From NCBI RefSeq assembly GCF_051380735.1, contig NZ_JBNYXQ010000008.1, positions 182,088 to 246,087 of the forward strand: DNA of 64,000 bases. The letters are read 5' to 3'. This document shows, piece after piece, positions 33,315 through 42,532 of the stretch (positions are counted from its first letter, which is position 1; every line of letters begins with the position of its first letter). The translations under genes and the position numbers were made by a program. The stretch is from Janthinobacterium sp051380735 (lineage in GTDB: Bacteria > Pseudomonadota > Gammaproteobacteria > Burkholderiales > Burkholderiaceae_D). The notes under the pieces are model-generated. The model saw only the letters and a list, made by a program, of their open reading frames with translations. It was not told the DNA's origin and made no database searches.

Positions 33315-34235
33315 ATGACGCTGCTGCCGGACTCCATCGTCGTGTTCGAGCGCGGCTGGCTGTCGTCGAACAATATCGTGCTGCACGGCCGCGACGAGGT
33401 GGCGCTGATCGACAGCGGCTACGTCACGCATGCGCCGCAAACCCTGGCGCTGTTGCGCCACAGCCTGCAGGGCCGGCCCTTGGACCGACTGTTCAATACT
33501 CATCTGCATTCCGACCATTGCGGCGGCAACGCGCTGCTGCAGGCCGCTTATGCTCCCCACGGCTGCCATACCGCGATTCCCGTGTCGGAAGCGGCCAAGG
33601 TGCGTGCCTGGGACGTCGACGCGCTCAGCTTCAGGGCCACCGGGCAGCAGTGTCCGCGCTTTTCTTTTGATGCCACCGTCGCTCCCGGCGACAAGCTGGT
33701 GCTGGCCGACCAGGGCTGGCAGGCGCTGGGTGCACCGGGCCATGATCCCCATTCACTGATCTTTTACTGTGCCGCCGAGGGCATACTGGTGTCGGCCGAC
33801 GCGCTGTGGGAAAACGGCTTTGGCGTGATCTTCCCGGAGCTGGAGGGCGAATCGGGGTTTGCCGAAGCGCGCGCCACGTTGGAGCTGATCGCCACGCTCG
33901 ATGTGCGGGTGGTGATCCCCGGTCATGGCCGGCCGTTTGCCGATGCGAAAGGCGCGCTGGAACGCGCCTTTTCACGGCTGGACTACCTGTCGTCGGAGCC
34001 GGCGCGCAATGCACAAAACGCCGTCAAAGTGCTGCTGAAATTTTTGCTGCTGGAACGCCAGCGCATCGTGCTTGCCGACGTGCCTGCGCTGCTGGGCAAT
34101 ATGCCGCTGCTGCACCAGGCGAACCGGCGCTTCCTGCGCCAGGAAGTGCCGGCGCTGGCCGAGTGGGCGGTGGCGCAGCTGGTGCGCGCGGCGGCGGCCA
34201 GGGTAGACGGCGCGTATCTGCTGAACCAGGGCTGA
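33315..34235 (+). CDS. MBL-fold metallo-hydrolase
   Basis: Metallo-beta-lactamase-fold hydrolase of 306 residues. The zinc motif THLHSDHCGGNALL (HxHxDH), a histidine in GAPGHDPHS, an aspartate in VSADALWENGFG and PGHGRPF complete the usual ligand set. The C-terminal 90 residues are helical. Substrate cannot be deduced; relatives include glyoxalase II-like and lactonase-like enzymes. Co-transcribed with the DUF1289 gene. Confidence 0.85.
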   Translation: MTLLPDSIVVFERGWLSSNNIVLHGRDEVALIDSGYVTHAPQTLALLRHSLQGRPLDRLFNTHLHSDHCGGNALLQAAYAPHGCHTAIPVSEAAKVRAWDVDALSFRATGQQCPRFSFDATVAPGDKLVLADQGWQALGAPGHDPHSLIFYCAAEGILVSADALWENGFGVIFPELEGESGFAEARATLELIATLDVRVVIPGHGRPFADAKGALERAFSRLDYLSSEPARNAQNAVKVLLKFLLLERQRIVLADVPALLGNMPLLHQANRRFLRQEVPALAEWAVAQLVRAAAARVDGAYLLNQG

Positions 34236-34327
34236 AAACGGACAGACCAAAAATAGAGCACGACCGTACTTTTTTTAATCTATAATCGTTGTTCCGATAG
34301 TCCAATTAACTTTTCAGCGAGTCCGCC

Positions 34328-35281
34328 ATGGCATTGCCTGTAGCGTTGCAAAACCTGTCCCTTCCCGTTATCGCCTCGCCGATGTTTATCGCCAGCGGTC
34401 CGGCCCTCGTCGCGGCGCAGTGCAAGGCCGGCATCGTCGGCTCCTTCCCGGCGCTCAACGCGCGCCCGGCCGAGTTGCTCGACACCTGGCTGACCGACCT
34501 GCAAGCCGAACTGGCCGCCTTCCAGGCCGCCAATCCCGATAAAAAAGTGGGCCCGATCGCCGTCAACCAGATCGTGCACCAGTCGAACGACCGCCTCGCG
34601 CATGACGTGGAAGTGTGTGTCAAGCACCGTGTTCCCATCATCATTTCGTCGCTGCGCGCGCCGCCGAAGGAAATGCTTGACGCCATCCACAGCTATGGCG
34701 GCATCGTGCTGCACGACGTGATCTCGATCCGCCACGCGAAAAAGGCGCTGGAAGCCGGTGTCGATGGCCTGATCCTGGTCGCTACCGGCGCCGGCGGCCA
34801 TGCGGGCACCCTGTCGCCGTTCGCGCTGGTTGGTGAAGTGCGCAAGTTCTTCGACGGCCCGCTGGCGCTGTCTGGCTCGATCGCCACCGGTGACGCTGTA
34901 CTGGCCGCGCAGGCGATGGGTGCCGACTTTGCGTACATCGGCTCGCGCTGGCTGGCGACGAAAGAATCGAACGTCAGCGACGGCTACCGCGACGCCATCG
35001 TCGAGTCCAGCGCGGCCGACATCGTCTACACGAATTTGTTTACGGGCGTGCACGGCAACTACCTGAAAAAATCGATCGAAGCGGCCGGGCTGGATCCGGA
35101 AGCGCTGCCGGAAGCGGACAAAAGCGCAATGAATTTCGGCTCTGGCAGCGCCAAGGCCTGGCGCGATATCTGGGGCGCTGGACAGGGCGTGGGCTTGATG
35201 GACGACGTACCCACGGTGGCCGAGATGGTGGCGCGCTTGACGGCCGAATATGAGGCGGCGCGCGCGCGGTTGAAGCTGTAA
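34328..35281 (+). CDS. Nitronate monooxygenase (NMO/2-nitropropane dioxygenase family)
   Basis: FMN-dependent TIM-barrel oxygenase of 317 residues that oxidises alkyl nitronates such as propionate 3-nitronate. It has PVIASPMFIASGP at the N-terminus, the catalytic histidine H158 in ATGAGGHAGTLSPFALVGEVR, and the FMN-binding GSIATGDAVLAAQAMGADFAYIGSRWLAT. ATG 34328 directly precedes the family start. It converges on hpt across a 64-bp region with two tandem palindromes. Confidence 0.87.
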   Translation: MALPVALQNLSLPVIASPMFIASGPALVAAQCKAGIVGSFPALNARPAELLDTWLTDLQAELAAFQAANPDKKVGPIAVNQIVHQSNDRLAHDVEVCVKHRVPIIISSLRAPPKEMLDAIHSYGGIVLHDVISIRHAKKALEAGVDGLILVATGAGGHAGTLSPFALVGEVRKFFDGPLALSGSIATGDAVLAAQAMGADFAYIGSRWLATKESNVSDGYRDAIVESSAADIVYTNLFTGVHGNYLKKSIEAAGLDPEALPEADKSAMNFGSGSAKAWRDIWGAGQGVGLMDDVPTVAEMVARLTAEYEAARARLKL

Positions 35282-35293
35282 AACGTAAAGGCT

Positions 35294-35320
35294 GGGGTCA
35301 GACCCGACGGGTCTGACCCC
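35294..35320. repeat. GGGGTCAGACCC-type palindromic repeat (copy 3)
   Basis: GGGGTCAGACCC, GAC, GGGTCTGACCCC, a perfect 12-bp inverted repeat with a 3-bp loop, lying between the convergent nitronate monooxygenase and hpt genes. It abuts a second, unrelated palindrome. Confidence 0.85.
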
Positions 35321-35352
35321 GGAATAAGCCATCTTGCAAGATGGCTTATTCC
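35321..35352. repeat. Perfect 32-bp palindrome overlapping the hpt stop codon
   Basis: Two 16-base arms (GGAATAAGCCATCTTG and its complement) meet with no spacer. The right arm contains the last codon and the TAA stop of hpt (35346-35348). Without a loop it would form a hairpin with a few unpaired central bases. It could serve both convergent genes as a terminator-like structure, but there is no T-tract. Confidence 0.7.
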
Positions 35353-35939
35353 TGCTTCAAATCCTCGGGCTTGATCGCCCACAGTCCCGGCAGGTTGCGC
35401 CAGTAGCCATACGCATCCATGCCGAAACCGACCACGAAGCGGTTCGGGATCACCAGGCCGACGATATCGGCTTGCACCGGCTTTTTCTTGCCAATTGCCT
35501 TGTCGGCGAATACCGCCAGGATGACTTCGGCCGCACCCATGTCGAGCAGGCGCTGCTTGACGTGGGCCAGCGTTTCGCCTTCGTCGAGGATATCGTCGAG
35601 CACGATGACGGTGCGTCCCGCCACGTTCGAGCGCGGGATGACTTTCCACACCACTTCACCACCCTTGTCATCGTCGCCGTAGCGGCTCACATGGATGTAG
35701 TCGAACTCCAGCGGGAAGCTCAGCTGTGGCAGCAGATTGCCGGTAAACACGACCGCGCCGCCCATCACGCCCAGCACCAGCGGGAAGTCCTTGGTGCCTT
35801 CGGCGTTGTAGCGCGCGTTGAGCACATCGGCCATGCGCGTGATCGATGCCTGCACGGCTTCCTGGTCAAACAGCAGCTCCGCGTTCTTGAGCAGATCGCG
35901 GGCACGATTGTGATGAAATTCTTGCATGGACTCTTGCAT
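35346..35939 (-). CDS. hpt: Hypoxanthine-guanine phosphoribosyltransferase
   Basis: Purine salvage enzyme of 197 residues converting hypoxanthine or guanine plus PRPP to the nucleotide. The PRPP-binding motif is VIVLDDILDEGETLAHV near residue 110, with the flexible-loop region SRYGDDDKGGEVVWK and the base-binding FVVGFGMDAYGYWRNLPG. Two in-frame ATGs (35939 and 35927) are possible and neither has a clear ribosome site; the longer is given. The stop codon lies inside a 32-bp palindrome. Confidence 0.9.
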   Translation of the reverse strand: MQESMQEFHHNRARDLLKNAELLFDQEAVQASITRMADVLNARYNAEGTKDFPLVLGVMGGAVVFTGNLLPQLSFPLEFDYIHVSRYGDDDKGGEVVWKVIPRSNVAGRTVIVLDDILDEGETLAHVKQRLLDMGAAEVILAVFADKAIGKKKPVQADIVGLVIPNRFVVGFGMDAYGYWRNLPGLWAIKPEDLKQE

Positions 35940-36006
35940 GGCGATAAACGGGGCTAATGGTTAATGCCGATATTATCCCGCAATTTGGCTCATGCGTGCT
36001 ATGGCG

Positions 36007-37263
36007 CTATGTGTAGTCGCGCACGTCGTCGATGATTTTCCCGTCCAGTGGCAAGCTGCCACGGGCCACCAGCCGCACCTCGCTGCGCAGCTTGGTCAGT
36101 TCGCGGATCGATGTGACGATGGCTTCCACCCCCGCACCATCGCCCGGCTGTTCCACTTCGCAATGCAGGGTCATCTCGTCGTTGGCCATGCGGCCCGACA
36201 CTACCAGGCGCGCCTTGAGGATCTGCGGATGGCGACGCGCTACCTCATGCACCTGCGACGGATGGACGAACATGGCGCGCACCTTGGTGGTCTGGTCGGC
36301 ACGGCCCATCCAGCCCTTGATGCGGGTATTGGTGCGCCCGCACGGCGAGGCCGGTGCATCGACCAGCACGGCCGACAAGTCGCCGGTGGCAAAGCGGATC
36401 AGCGGATAGTCGGCATTGAAGACGGTGACCACCACTTCACCCACTTCGCCGGGCGCCACGGGGATGCCGCTGCCCGGATGGACGATTTCCAGCAGCACGT
36501 TTTCATCGACCACCATGCCGGCATTGAGCTTGCCGTTGCTGGCCGTTTCATAGGCGATGCTGCCGATATCGGCCGAGGCATAGGTCTGGAACACATGCGG
36601 CACGCCGTTGGCGGCAAACCAGCTGCGCAAGGATTCGGGCAGCGCTTCGGCCCCCATCAGGGCCTGCCTGACGCTGCTGATGTCGGCGCCCATTTCGCGT
36701 GCTTTTTCAATGATCAGTTTCAGGAACGACGGCGTGCCGACATAGGTGTCCGGTTTCAGGTCCGCCATCGCCTGCACCTGCATTTCCGTCTGGCCGATGC
36801 CGGCCGGGATCACGGTGCAGCCGATGCGCGCGGCGCCGCCTTCGACCATAAAGGCGGCCGGCGTGAAGTGGTACGAAAAGCAGTTCTGCAGCAGGCCGCC
36901 GGCGCGCACGCCGGCCGCGTACATGGGCCGCGCAAAGCGCCACCAGTCGCTACCGCGGCCTTCGGGATCAAAAATCGGGCCGGGCGAGACAAACACGCGC
37001 GCCAGGGCGTGTTTCGGCGTTGTATTGAGGCCACCGAACGGCGGCTCGCCCTGCTGCAGATGTTTCAGGTCGGACTTGCGCGTGACGGGCAGCCGCGCCA
37101 GTGCCTCGCGGCTGGTGATGGTGGCCGCATCGACGCCGGCCAGGATGCGCGCCCATCCCGGCGCGCCTTGCGCGCGTGCGACCAGCTGCGGCAGGCCGGC
37201 CATCAATTCGCTTTCGCGCGCCTCAAAGGTGCGCGTTTCCAGGGTGTCGAGCGTATCGGTCAT
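36007..37263 (-). CDS. Phenylacetate-CoA ligase-like AMP-forming ligase
   Basis: Adenylate-forming ligase of 418 residues in the PaaK-like group. It has LARLPVTRKSDLKHLQQGEPPFGGL, the QTYASADIGSIAYET adenylation segment, GEVVVTVFNADYPLIRFATGDLSAV with the ribose-binding aspartate, and a C-terminal AMP-binding_C_2 domain with GRADQTTKVRAMFVHPSQV. The phosphate loop is degenerate (VFVSPGPIFDPEG), as in other transporter-linked paralogues. GGAGA lies eight bases before ATG 37263, so that ATG is chosen over one nine bases upstream. Last gene of the ABC transporter operon; activates the imported acid to a CoA thioester by inference. Confidence 0.8.
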   Translation of the reverse strand: MTDTLDTLETRTFEARESELMAGLPQLVARAQGAPGWARILAGVDAATITSREALARLPVTRKSDLKHLQQGEPPFGGLNTTPKHALARVFVSPGPIFDPEGRGSDWWRFARPMYAAGVRAGGLLQNCFSYHFTPAAFMVEGGAARIGCTVIPAGIGQTEMQVQAMADLKPDTYVGTPSFLKLIIEKAREMGADISSVRQALMGAEALPESLRSWFAANGVPHVFQTYASADIGSIAYETASNGKLNAGMVVDENVLLEIVHPGSGIPVAPGEVGEVVVTVFNADYPLIRFATGDLSAVLVDAPASPCGRTNTRIKGWMGRADQTTKVRAMFVHPSQVHEVARRHPQILKARLVVSGRMANDEMTLHCEVEQPGDGAGVEAIVTSIRELTKLRSEVRLVARGSLPLDGKIIDDVRDYT

Positions 37264-37352
37264 GGCTATCATTCTCCAAATGTCAGTGCGTGTTTGTCCT
37301 CACGCCCGGTTGTCCGTGACTGCCAGGCGCGTTGAAAGTGAGCGTTTTTTGA

Positions 37353-38189
37353 TCAGGCCAGCCAGCGTTTCCTGCGGCGGTAGAACTTCATGTCGCGAAA
37401 GCTCTTGCGCCCGGCACTCGACACGCCGAGGTAGAATTCCTTGACGTCTTCATTGCTGGCCAGATCCTGCGCCTGGCCTTCCATCACCACCCGGCCGTTT
37501 TCCAGGATGTAGCCAAAATCGGCATAGCGCAGCGCCACGTTGGTGTTCTGCTCGGCCAGCAGGAACGACACGTTTTCCTTGTGGTTCAGGTCCTTGACGA
37601 TGCCGAAGATCTCTTCGACGATCTGTGGCGCGATGCCCATCGATGGCTCGTCCAGTAATATCATCGACGGCTTGGCCATCAGCGCGCGGCCGATCGCGCA
37701 CATCTGCTGCTCGCCGCCCGAGGTGTATCCGGCCTGGCTGCTGCGCCGCGTTTTCAGGCGCGGAAAATAGTGATACACCTTCTCCAGCGCGTCCTTCAGT
37801 TCGCCGCGCGAAATGCTGCGCGTGTAGGCCCCGGTCAGCAGGTTTTCCTCGATCGTCAGGTGGCCGAAGCAGTGGCGCCCTTCCATCACCTGTGACAGGC
37901 CCCGTTTTACCAGTTCGTTCGGCGTCAGCTGGTCGACGCGCTCGCCCTTGAACTGCACTTCGCCCTTGGTAACGTCGCCACGCTCGCCACGCAACAGCGT
38001 CGAGATGGTTTTCAGGGTGGTCGACTTGCCGGCGCCATTCGCACCGAGCAGGGCGACGATCTTGCCCTGCGGGACCTGCAGCGACACGCCCTTGAGAACC
38101 AGGATCACATGGTCGTAGATGACTTCGATATTGTTGACCGACAAATAGGGCGGAGGAATGTCCGGCGTTTGCGTGGCAGTGAGTGTCAT
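37353..38189 (-). CDS. livF: Branched-chain-type ABC transporter ATP-binding protein (LivF-like)
   Basis: ATPase of 278 residues with Walker A GANGAGKST, QVMEGRHCFGHLTIEENL, signature YTSGGEQQMCAIGRALM and Walker B MILLDEPSMGI. It pairs with the LivG-like ATPase. A C-terminal basic tail of about 25 residues (SFRDMKFYRRRKRWLA) extends beyond classic LivF. Its place in an operon with two CoA ligases suggests an organic-acid substrate rather than leucine. Confidence 0.88.
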   Translation of the reverse strand: MTLTATQTPDIPPPYLSVNNIEVIYDHVILVLKGVSLQVPQGKIVALLGANGAGKSTTLKTISTLLRGERGDVTKGEVQFKGERVDQLTPNELVKRGLSQVMEGRHCFGHLTIEENLLTGAYTRSISRGELKDALEKVYHYFPRLKTRRSSQAGYTSGGEQQMCAIGRALMAKPSMILLDEPSMGIAPQIVEEIFGIVKDLNHKENVSFLLAEQNTNVALRYADFGYILENGRVVMEGQAQDLASNEDVKEFYLGVSSAGRKSFRDMKFYRRRKRWLA

Positions 38190-38215
38190 GGCTGCTTCTT
38201 CAAAATGTCAAACAG

Positions 38216-38236
38216 GGGACCGGCAGCGGCCGGCCC
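38216..38236. other. Intergenic hairpin between binding-protein and livF-like genes
   Basis: On the minus strand GGGCCGGC and GCCGGTCCC pair with one bulge around a four-base loop, right after the binding-protein stop codon. No T-tract follows in the direction of transcription, so it looks like a message-stabilising hairpin, not a full terminator. Confidence 0.4.
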
Positions 38237-38247
38237 GTTTTTTTTGC

Positions 38248-39561
38248 TTACTTCATGCAAGCCGGCGTGATCTTTTTCTCGTCCGCATACTTGCCTGACG
38301 ATTCCTCGACCAGTTTGCGCACCAGTGCCTTGTCGCCGACGATCCATTTTGGCGTGATGGCGGTCCATTTCTTGCCATCCCACTGCTGCACCTTGACGGC
38401 GCCCGAGCCTTCATGATCGTCGCAGCTGGTTTTCACGGTAGGGAACATGCCCAGCGCGCCGACGGCTTTCTGGCGTGCGTCGTCGACGTTCAGGTTTTCC
38501 AGGCCCCAGCGCATCTGCTCGCCGGTGATAGGCTTGCCCTTGCCGAATTTTTCCTGCGCCGTGCGGATCGCTTCGACCCACAGGATGGCGGCCGTCACGC
38601 CGCGCATATGGTAGACCGAACCGATGCGCGACTGGTCGGCCAGGTTGCCCTTGCCGGATGCGTACAGTTTTTTGCGGATATCGTCGAGCACCGGGTAGTT
38701 GCCGGGCGTGTTGAACGTCATGGCGCTGTAGCCCTTGGCCGCGTCACCCGATGGAATCGTGTCTTCCTCGGAACCGGCCCACCACACGCCGAGCATTTTC
38801 TCGCGCGGGAAACCGTTGCGCTGCGCGGTCTTGATGGCCACCGAATTCATCACGCCCCAGCCCCACAGGATCACGTGATCTGGCCTGGCCTGGCGGATCT
38901 GCAGCCACTGCGACTGCTGTTCGCTGCCTGGCGGCGCGACGGGAATCTTGATCAGCTCGAAGCCATACTGTTTCGACAGCGCGTCGAGCACCGGCATCGG
39001 CTCCTTGCCGAAGGCCGAGTCGTGGTACAGGTGGACGATTTTCTTGCCTTTCAGCTTGTCCATGCCGCCTTCCTTGTCGCCCAGGTATTTGATCATGGCG
39101 GCGGCCTGGCTCCAGTAGCTGGAGATCAGGGGGTAGACATACGGGAAGACCTTGCCGTTGGCGGCGTCCGAGCGGCCGTAGCCGATCATGGTCATCGGGA
39201 TCTTGTCCTGCGCCACGCGGTCCAGGATGCCGTAGGCAACGCCGGTGGACAGCGTTTCGACCAGGGTGGCGCCGCCTTGCCTGGTTTTCAGGCGCTCGTA
39301 GCATTCCACGCCGCGCGAGGGGTTGTATTCGGTCTCGCATTCTTCCCAGCTGATCTTCACGCCATTGACGCCGCCGGCCTGGTTGACCAGGTTGAAGTAA
39401 TCGATGATGCCGCCGTAAAAGCCCGAGCCGCCGGCCGCATATGGGCCCACGCGGTAGGACGGCAGGGCGATGTACTGATCCTGCGCCTGCGCGGTGCCGG
39501 CAATGGTCAATCCGGCAGTGGCAAAGGCGGTGGCCAGCATGAGCGATTTGATGTGTTTCAT
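38248..39561 (-). CDS. ABC transporter substrate-binding protein (Peripla_BP_6, LivK-like)
   Basis: Periplasmic binding protein of 437 residues. The signal peptide ends near residue 26 (AQA then QD). It has the type I fold segments IALPSYRVGPYAAGGSGFYGGIIDYFNLVNQAGGVNGVKISWEECETEYNPSRGVECYERL, SSYWSQAAAMIKYLG and HLYHDSAFGKEP. It is longer than LivK (about 370) and belongs to the subgroup linked to aromatic or carboxylic acids in Burkholderiales, going by operon type. Ligand unknown. Confidence 0.87.
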   Translation of the reverse strand: MKHIKSLMLATAFATAGLTIAGTAQAQDQYIALPSYRVGPYAAGGSGFYGGIIDYFNLVNQAGGVNGVKISWEECETEYNPSRGVECYERLKTRQGGATLVETLSTGVAYGILDRVAQDKIPMTMIGYGRSDAANGKVFPYVYPLISSYWSQAAAMIKYLGDKEGGMDKLKGKKIVHLYHDSAFGKEPMPVLDALSKQYGFELIKIPVAPPGSEQQSQWLQIRQARPDHVILWGWGVMNSVAIKTAQRNGFPREKMLGVWWAGSEEDTIPSGDAAKGYSAMTFNTPGNYPVLDDIRKKLYASGKGNLADQSRIGSVYHMRGVTAAILWVEAIRTAQEKFGKGKPITGEQMRWGLENLNVDDARQKAVGALGMFPTVKTSCDDHEGSGAVKVQQWDGKKWTAITPKWIVGDKALVRKLVEESSGKYADEKKITPACMK

Positions 39562-39615
39562 TGTGTCTCCTCTTGTTTTATTTGGTATTCAACAGAACCG
39601 ACATCGACTGCAAAA

Positions 39616-40674
39616 TCAGTGGGGGAAAGGCCAGAGCCGCAATTTTTCTTTCGCGATCTGCCACAACCTGGCCAGGCCGTGCGGCTCGACGATCAGGAAG
39701 AAGATGATCAGCGCGCCGAACACCATCAGTTCCAGGTTCGAGGCCACGCTGGTGGGCAATGACAGGCCGTGCGCGACGATGTTCAGAAACACCGGCAGCA
39801 GCACGATAAAGGCGGCACCGAGGAAGGAGCCGAGGATGGAACCGACGCCGCCGATAATGATCATGAACAGGATGCGGAACGACAGGTCGAGGTTATAGGC
39901 TTCCGGCTCCACGGTGCCCAGGTAGGCGTAGGCATACAGGGCGCCGGCCACGCCGCAGTAGAACGAGCTGACGGCAAACGCCAGCAGCTTGGTGCGCATC
40001 AGCCTGAAACCGATCACTTCGGCCGCCATATCCATGTCGCGCACGGCCATCCAAGAGCGGCCCACGTTCGAGCGGATCATGTTCTTGGCCAGCAGCGCCA
40101 TGCCTGCGACGATGGCCAGCACCAGCAGGTATTTGCTTTGCGGCGTATCGAACTGGTAGCCGAGGATCTGCATCGGCTGCACCGTCACCACGCCCGACGA
40201 GCTGTAGTTGGTCAGGTAGGGAATCTTGGTCAGGCACCAGACGACAAAAAACTGCGTTGCCAGCGTGGAGGCAGCCAGATAGAAGCCGCGTATGCGCAAG
40301 GAAGGCAGGCCAAAGGCGATGCCGACCATGGCCGCGCACAGGCCGCCGAGGATAAACGACACCAGCAGCGGCAGGCCAGGCAGGCGCGCCATGAAGTTAT
40401 ATGAGGCGAATGCGCCGACGGCCATAAAGGCGGCCGTACCGAGCGACAGCTGGCCTGCGTAACCGGTCAGGATGTTCAGGCCCAGGGCGGCCAGGGCGAA
40501 GATCAGGAACGGGATCATGATCGCCGACAGGATGTAGGGCGAGGCGAAATACGGCAGCAGGAAGACGGCGGCGATCAAAGTCGCCGTCAGTGCCAGGCGG
40601 TCCTGGCGGATCGGGAAGATCTGGTTGTCGTCCTGGTAGCTGGTCTTGAATTGTCCGGCTTCACGGTAGATCAT
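39616..40674 (-). CDS. livM: Branched-chain-type ABC transporter permease (LivM-like)
   Basis: Inner-membrane permease of 352 residues with eight to ten hydrophobic helices. Hallmarks are LGLNILTGYAGQLSLGTAAFMAVGAFASY, the coupling loop MAVRDMDMAAEVIGFRLMRTKLLAFAVSSFYCGVAGALYAY and IGGVGSILGSFLGAAFIV. A 30-residue cytosolic leader precedes the first helix. Functions with the LivH-like permease. Confidence 0.88.
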   Translation of the reverse strand: MIYREAGQFKTSYQDDNQIFPIRQDRLALTATLIAAVFLLPYFASPYILSAIMIPFLIFALAALGLNILTGYAGQLSLGTAAFMAVGAFASYNFMARLPGLPLLVSFILGGLCAAMVGIAFGLPSLRIRGFYLAASTLATQFFVVWCLTKIPYLTNYSSSGVVTVQPMQILGYQFDTPQSKYLLVLAIVAGMALLAKNMIRSNVGRSWMAVRDMDMAAEVIGFRLMRTKLLAFAVSSFYCGVAGALYAYAYLGTVEPEAYNLDLSFRILFMIIIGGVGSILGSFLGAAFIVLLPVFLNIVAHGLSLPTSVASNLELMVFGALIIFFLIVEPHGLARLWQIAKEKLRLWPFPH

Positions 40675-40713
40675 GGGGTGGTCCTTTGCGATAGCATTGT
40701 GCAGGGGCAGGCG

Positions 40714-41616
40714 TCAGATGCGCCGTATGATTTTTTCGCCGAACAGGCCTTCCGGGCGCACCAGCAGGAACAGCAGGGCCAACACATACGGGAACCAGCC
40801 TTCGATGCCGCCGCCCACCATCGGGCCGATATATACCTCCGCCAGTTTTTCGGACGCGCCGATAATCAGGCCGCCGACAATCGCGCCCGGTATCGAGGTA
40901 AAGCCGCCGAGGATCAGCACCGGCAGCGCTTTGAGGGCGATAAAGGTGAGCGCGAACTGCACGCCATTCCTGGCGCCCCACAACAGGCCCGCCACCATCG
41001 CCACCAGGCCCGCCACGCCCCACACCACGGCCCAGATGCGCTGCAGCGGAATGCCCACGGCCAGCGCCGCCTGGTGGTCGTCGGCCACCGCGCGCAGTGC
41101 GCGGCCGACCTTGGTTTTCGAGAACAGCAGGGCCAGGCAGATCACCAGCAGCGCGCAGATGCCGGCCGCCACCACGTCGAACTGCGAGATGATGATGTTG
41201 AAGTTATCCATCAAGAACTGCATCGGCACGTCTTCGATCGGCAGGTCCAGCTTGTGTACCTGCGAGCCCCACATCAGCTGCGCCAGGCCTTCGATAAAGA
41301 ACGCCAGGCCGATCGTGGCCATGAAGAGGGTAATCTCGGGCTGGTTCACCAGCGGGCGCAGCACCACCCGTTCGATCGCCATGCCCAATACGATCATGGT
41401 GACCATCGTCAGCGGTATCGCCAGCCACAGCGACAGGCCGAATTTGTCCATGATGCCGACGCAGGTCAGGGCGGCGAAAAACACCATCGCGCCTTGCGCA
41501 AAATTGAACACGCCCGAGGCCTTGTAGATCAGCACGAAGCCGATCGCCACCAGTGCATACATCACGCCCGACAGCAGGCCGCCGATCAGCACTTCAAAGA
41601 AAAAATTGATATTCAT
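40714..41616 (-). CDS. livH: Branched-chain-type ABC transporter permease (LivH-like)
   Basis: Inner-membrane permease of 300 residues with about eight helices. It shows LIGGLLSGVMYALVAIGFVLIYKASGVFNFAQGAMVFFAA at the start, the coupling loop LRAVADDHQAALAVGIPLQRIWAVVWGVAG and LGGFTSIPGAIVGGLIIG. Spaced 37-39 bp from its neighbours in the operon. Confidence 0.88.
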   Translation of the reverse strand: MNINFFFEVLIGGLLSGVMYALVAIGFVLIYKASGVFNFAQGAMVFFAALTCVGIMDKFGLSLWLAIPLTMVTMIVLGMAIERVVLRPLVNQPEITLFMATIGLAFFIEGLAQLMWGSQVHKLDLPIEDVPMQFLMDNFNIIISQFDVVAAGICALLVICLALLFSKTKVGRALRAVADDHQAALAVGIPLQRIWAVVWGVAGLVAMVAGLLWGARNGVQFALTFIALKALPVLILGGFTSIPGAIVGGLIIGASEKLAEVYIGPMVGGGIEGWFPYVLALLFLLVRPEGLFGEKIIRRI

Positions 41617-41653
41617 GAGTCTTCCAGTGTGGTGTGCGGATAGCCCTGCCCGA

Positions 41654-42532
41654 TTACGGGCAGGTCGTTTCGCCGGCAGGCAGCGTGCTGCCTGAATTCC
41701 CGGCTACACTACCCAAGTACGCGTTGATGACATCCTGGTTGCTGCGCACCTCGTCCGGCGTGCCGTCGCCGATCTTCTTGCCGTAGTCGAGCACCACCAC
41801 GCGGTCCGAGATATCCATTACCACGCCCATGTCATGCTCGATCAGCACGATGGTGGTGCCCAGCTGGTCGTTGACGTCGAGGATAAAGCGGCACATGTCC
41901 TGTTTTTCTTCCACGTTCATGCCGGCCATCGGTTCGTCGAGCAGCAGGATTTCCGGTTCGGCCACCAGTGCGCGGCCCAGCTCGACGCGCTTTTGCAGGC
42001 CGTAGGGCAGGCGCCCCACCGGGGTCTTGCGGATCGCCTGGATTTCCAGGAAGTCGATGATTTCCTCGGCCTTCTTGCGGTGCTCTATTTCCTCGCGCCG
42101 TGCCGGTCCCCAGTACAGGGCCTGCAGCAGGAAGCTCGATTTCATCCTGAGGTTACGGCCGGTCATGATGTTGTCCAGGACCGTCATGCCCTTGAACAGG
42201 GCGATGTTCTGGAACGTGCGCGCAATGCCGGACTTGGCGGCCTGGTAGCAGTCCATGCCGCGCCGGTGTTCGCCGCGGTAGATGATCTCGCCCTGCTGCG
42301 GGCGATAAACGCCGTTGATCACATTGAGCATCGAACTTTTGCCGGCGCCGTTGGGGCCGATAATGGCGCGGATCTCGTGCTGCTTCACGTCGAACGAGAT
42401 ATCGGTCAACGCCTTCACGCCGCCGAATGACAGCGAGATATTTTTCAGGTCGAGGATCACGGGGCCAGTCTTGCGCTCGGTGCCGAAGTGGACGTCGGGT
42501 TCATTCATAGGCATCGTCGCTTGCTCCATCAT
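41654..42532 (-). CDS. livG: Branched-chain-type ABC transporter ATP-binding protein (LivG-like)
   Basis: ATPase of 292 residues with Walker A GPNGAGKSS (serine in place of the usual threonine), ARTFQNIALFKGMTVLDNIMTGR, PYGLQKRVELGRALVAEPEILLLDEPMAGMN and IEHDMGVVMDISDRVVVLDYG. The signature reads LPYGLQKR where LSYGQQR is usual, as in many LivG proteins of this operon type. The start overlaps the upstream ligase stop (ATGA). Confidence 0.88.
   Translation of the reverse strand: MMEQATMPMNEPDVHFGTERKTGPVILDLKNISLSFGGVKALTDISFDVKQHEIRAIIGPNGAGKSSMLNVINGVYRPQQGEIIYRGEHRRGMDCYQAAKSGIARTFQNIALFKGMTVLDNIMTGRNLRMKSSFLLQALYWGPARREEIEHRKKAEEIIDFLEIQAIRKTPVGRLPYGLQKRVELGRALVAEPEILLLDEPMAGMNVEEKQDMCRFILDVNDQLGTTIVLIEHDMGVVMDISDRVVVLDYGKKIGDGTPDEVRSNQDVINAYLGSVAGNSGSTLPAGETTCP

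Noticed and set aside
38216..38236. Plus-strand terminator (hairpin followed by T8)
   Set aside because: No plus-strand gene ends here; the operon is transcribed on the minus strand, where no T-tract follows the stem.
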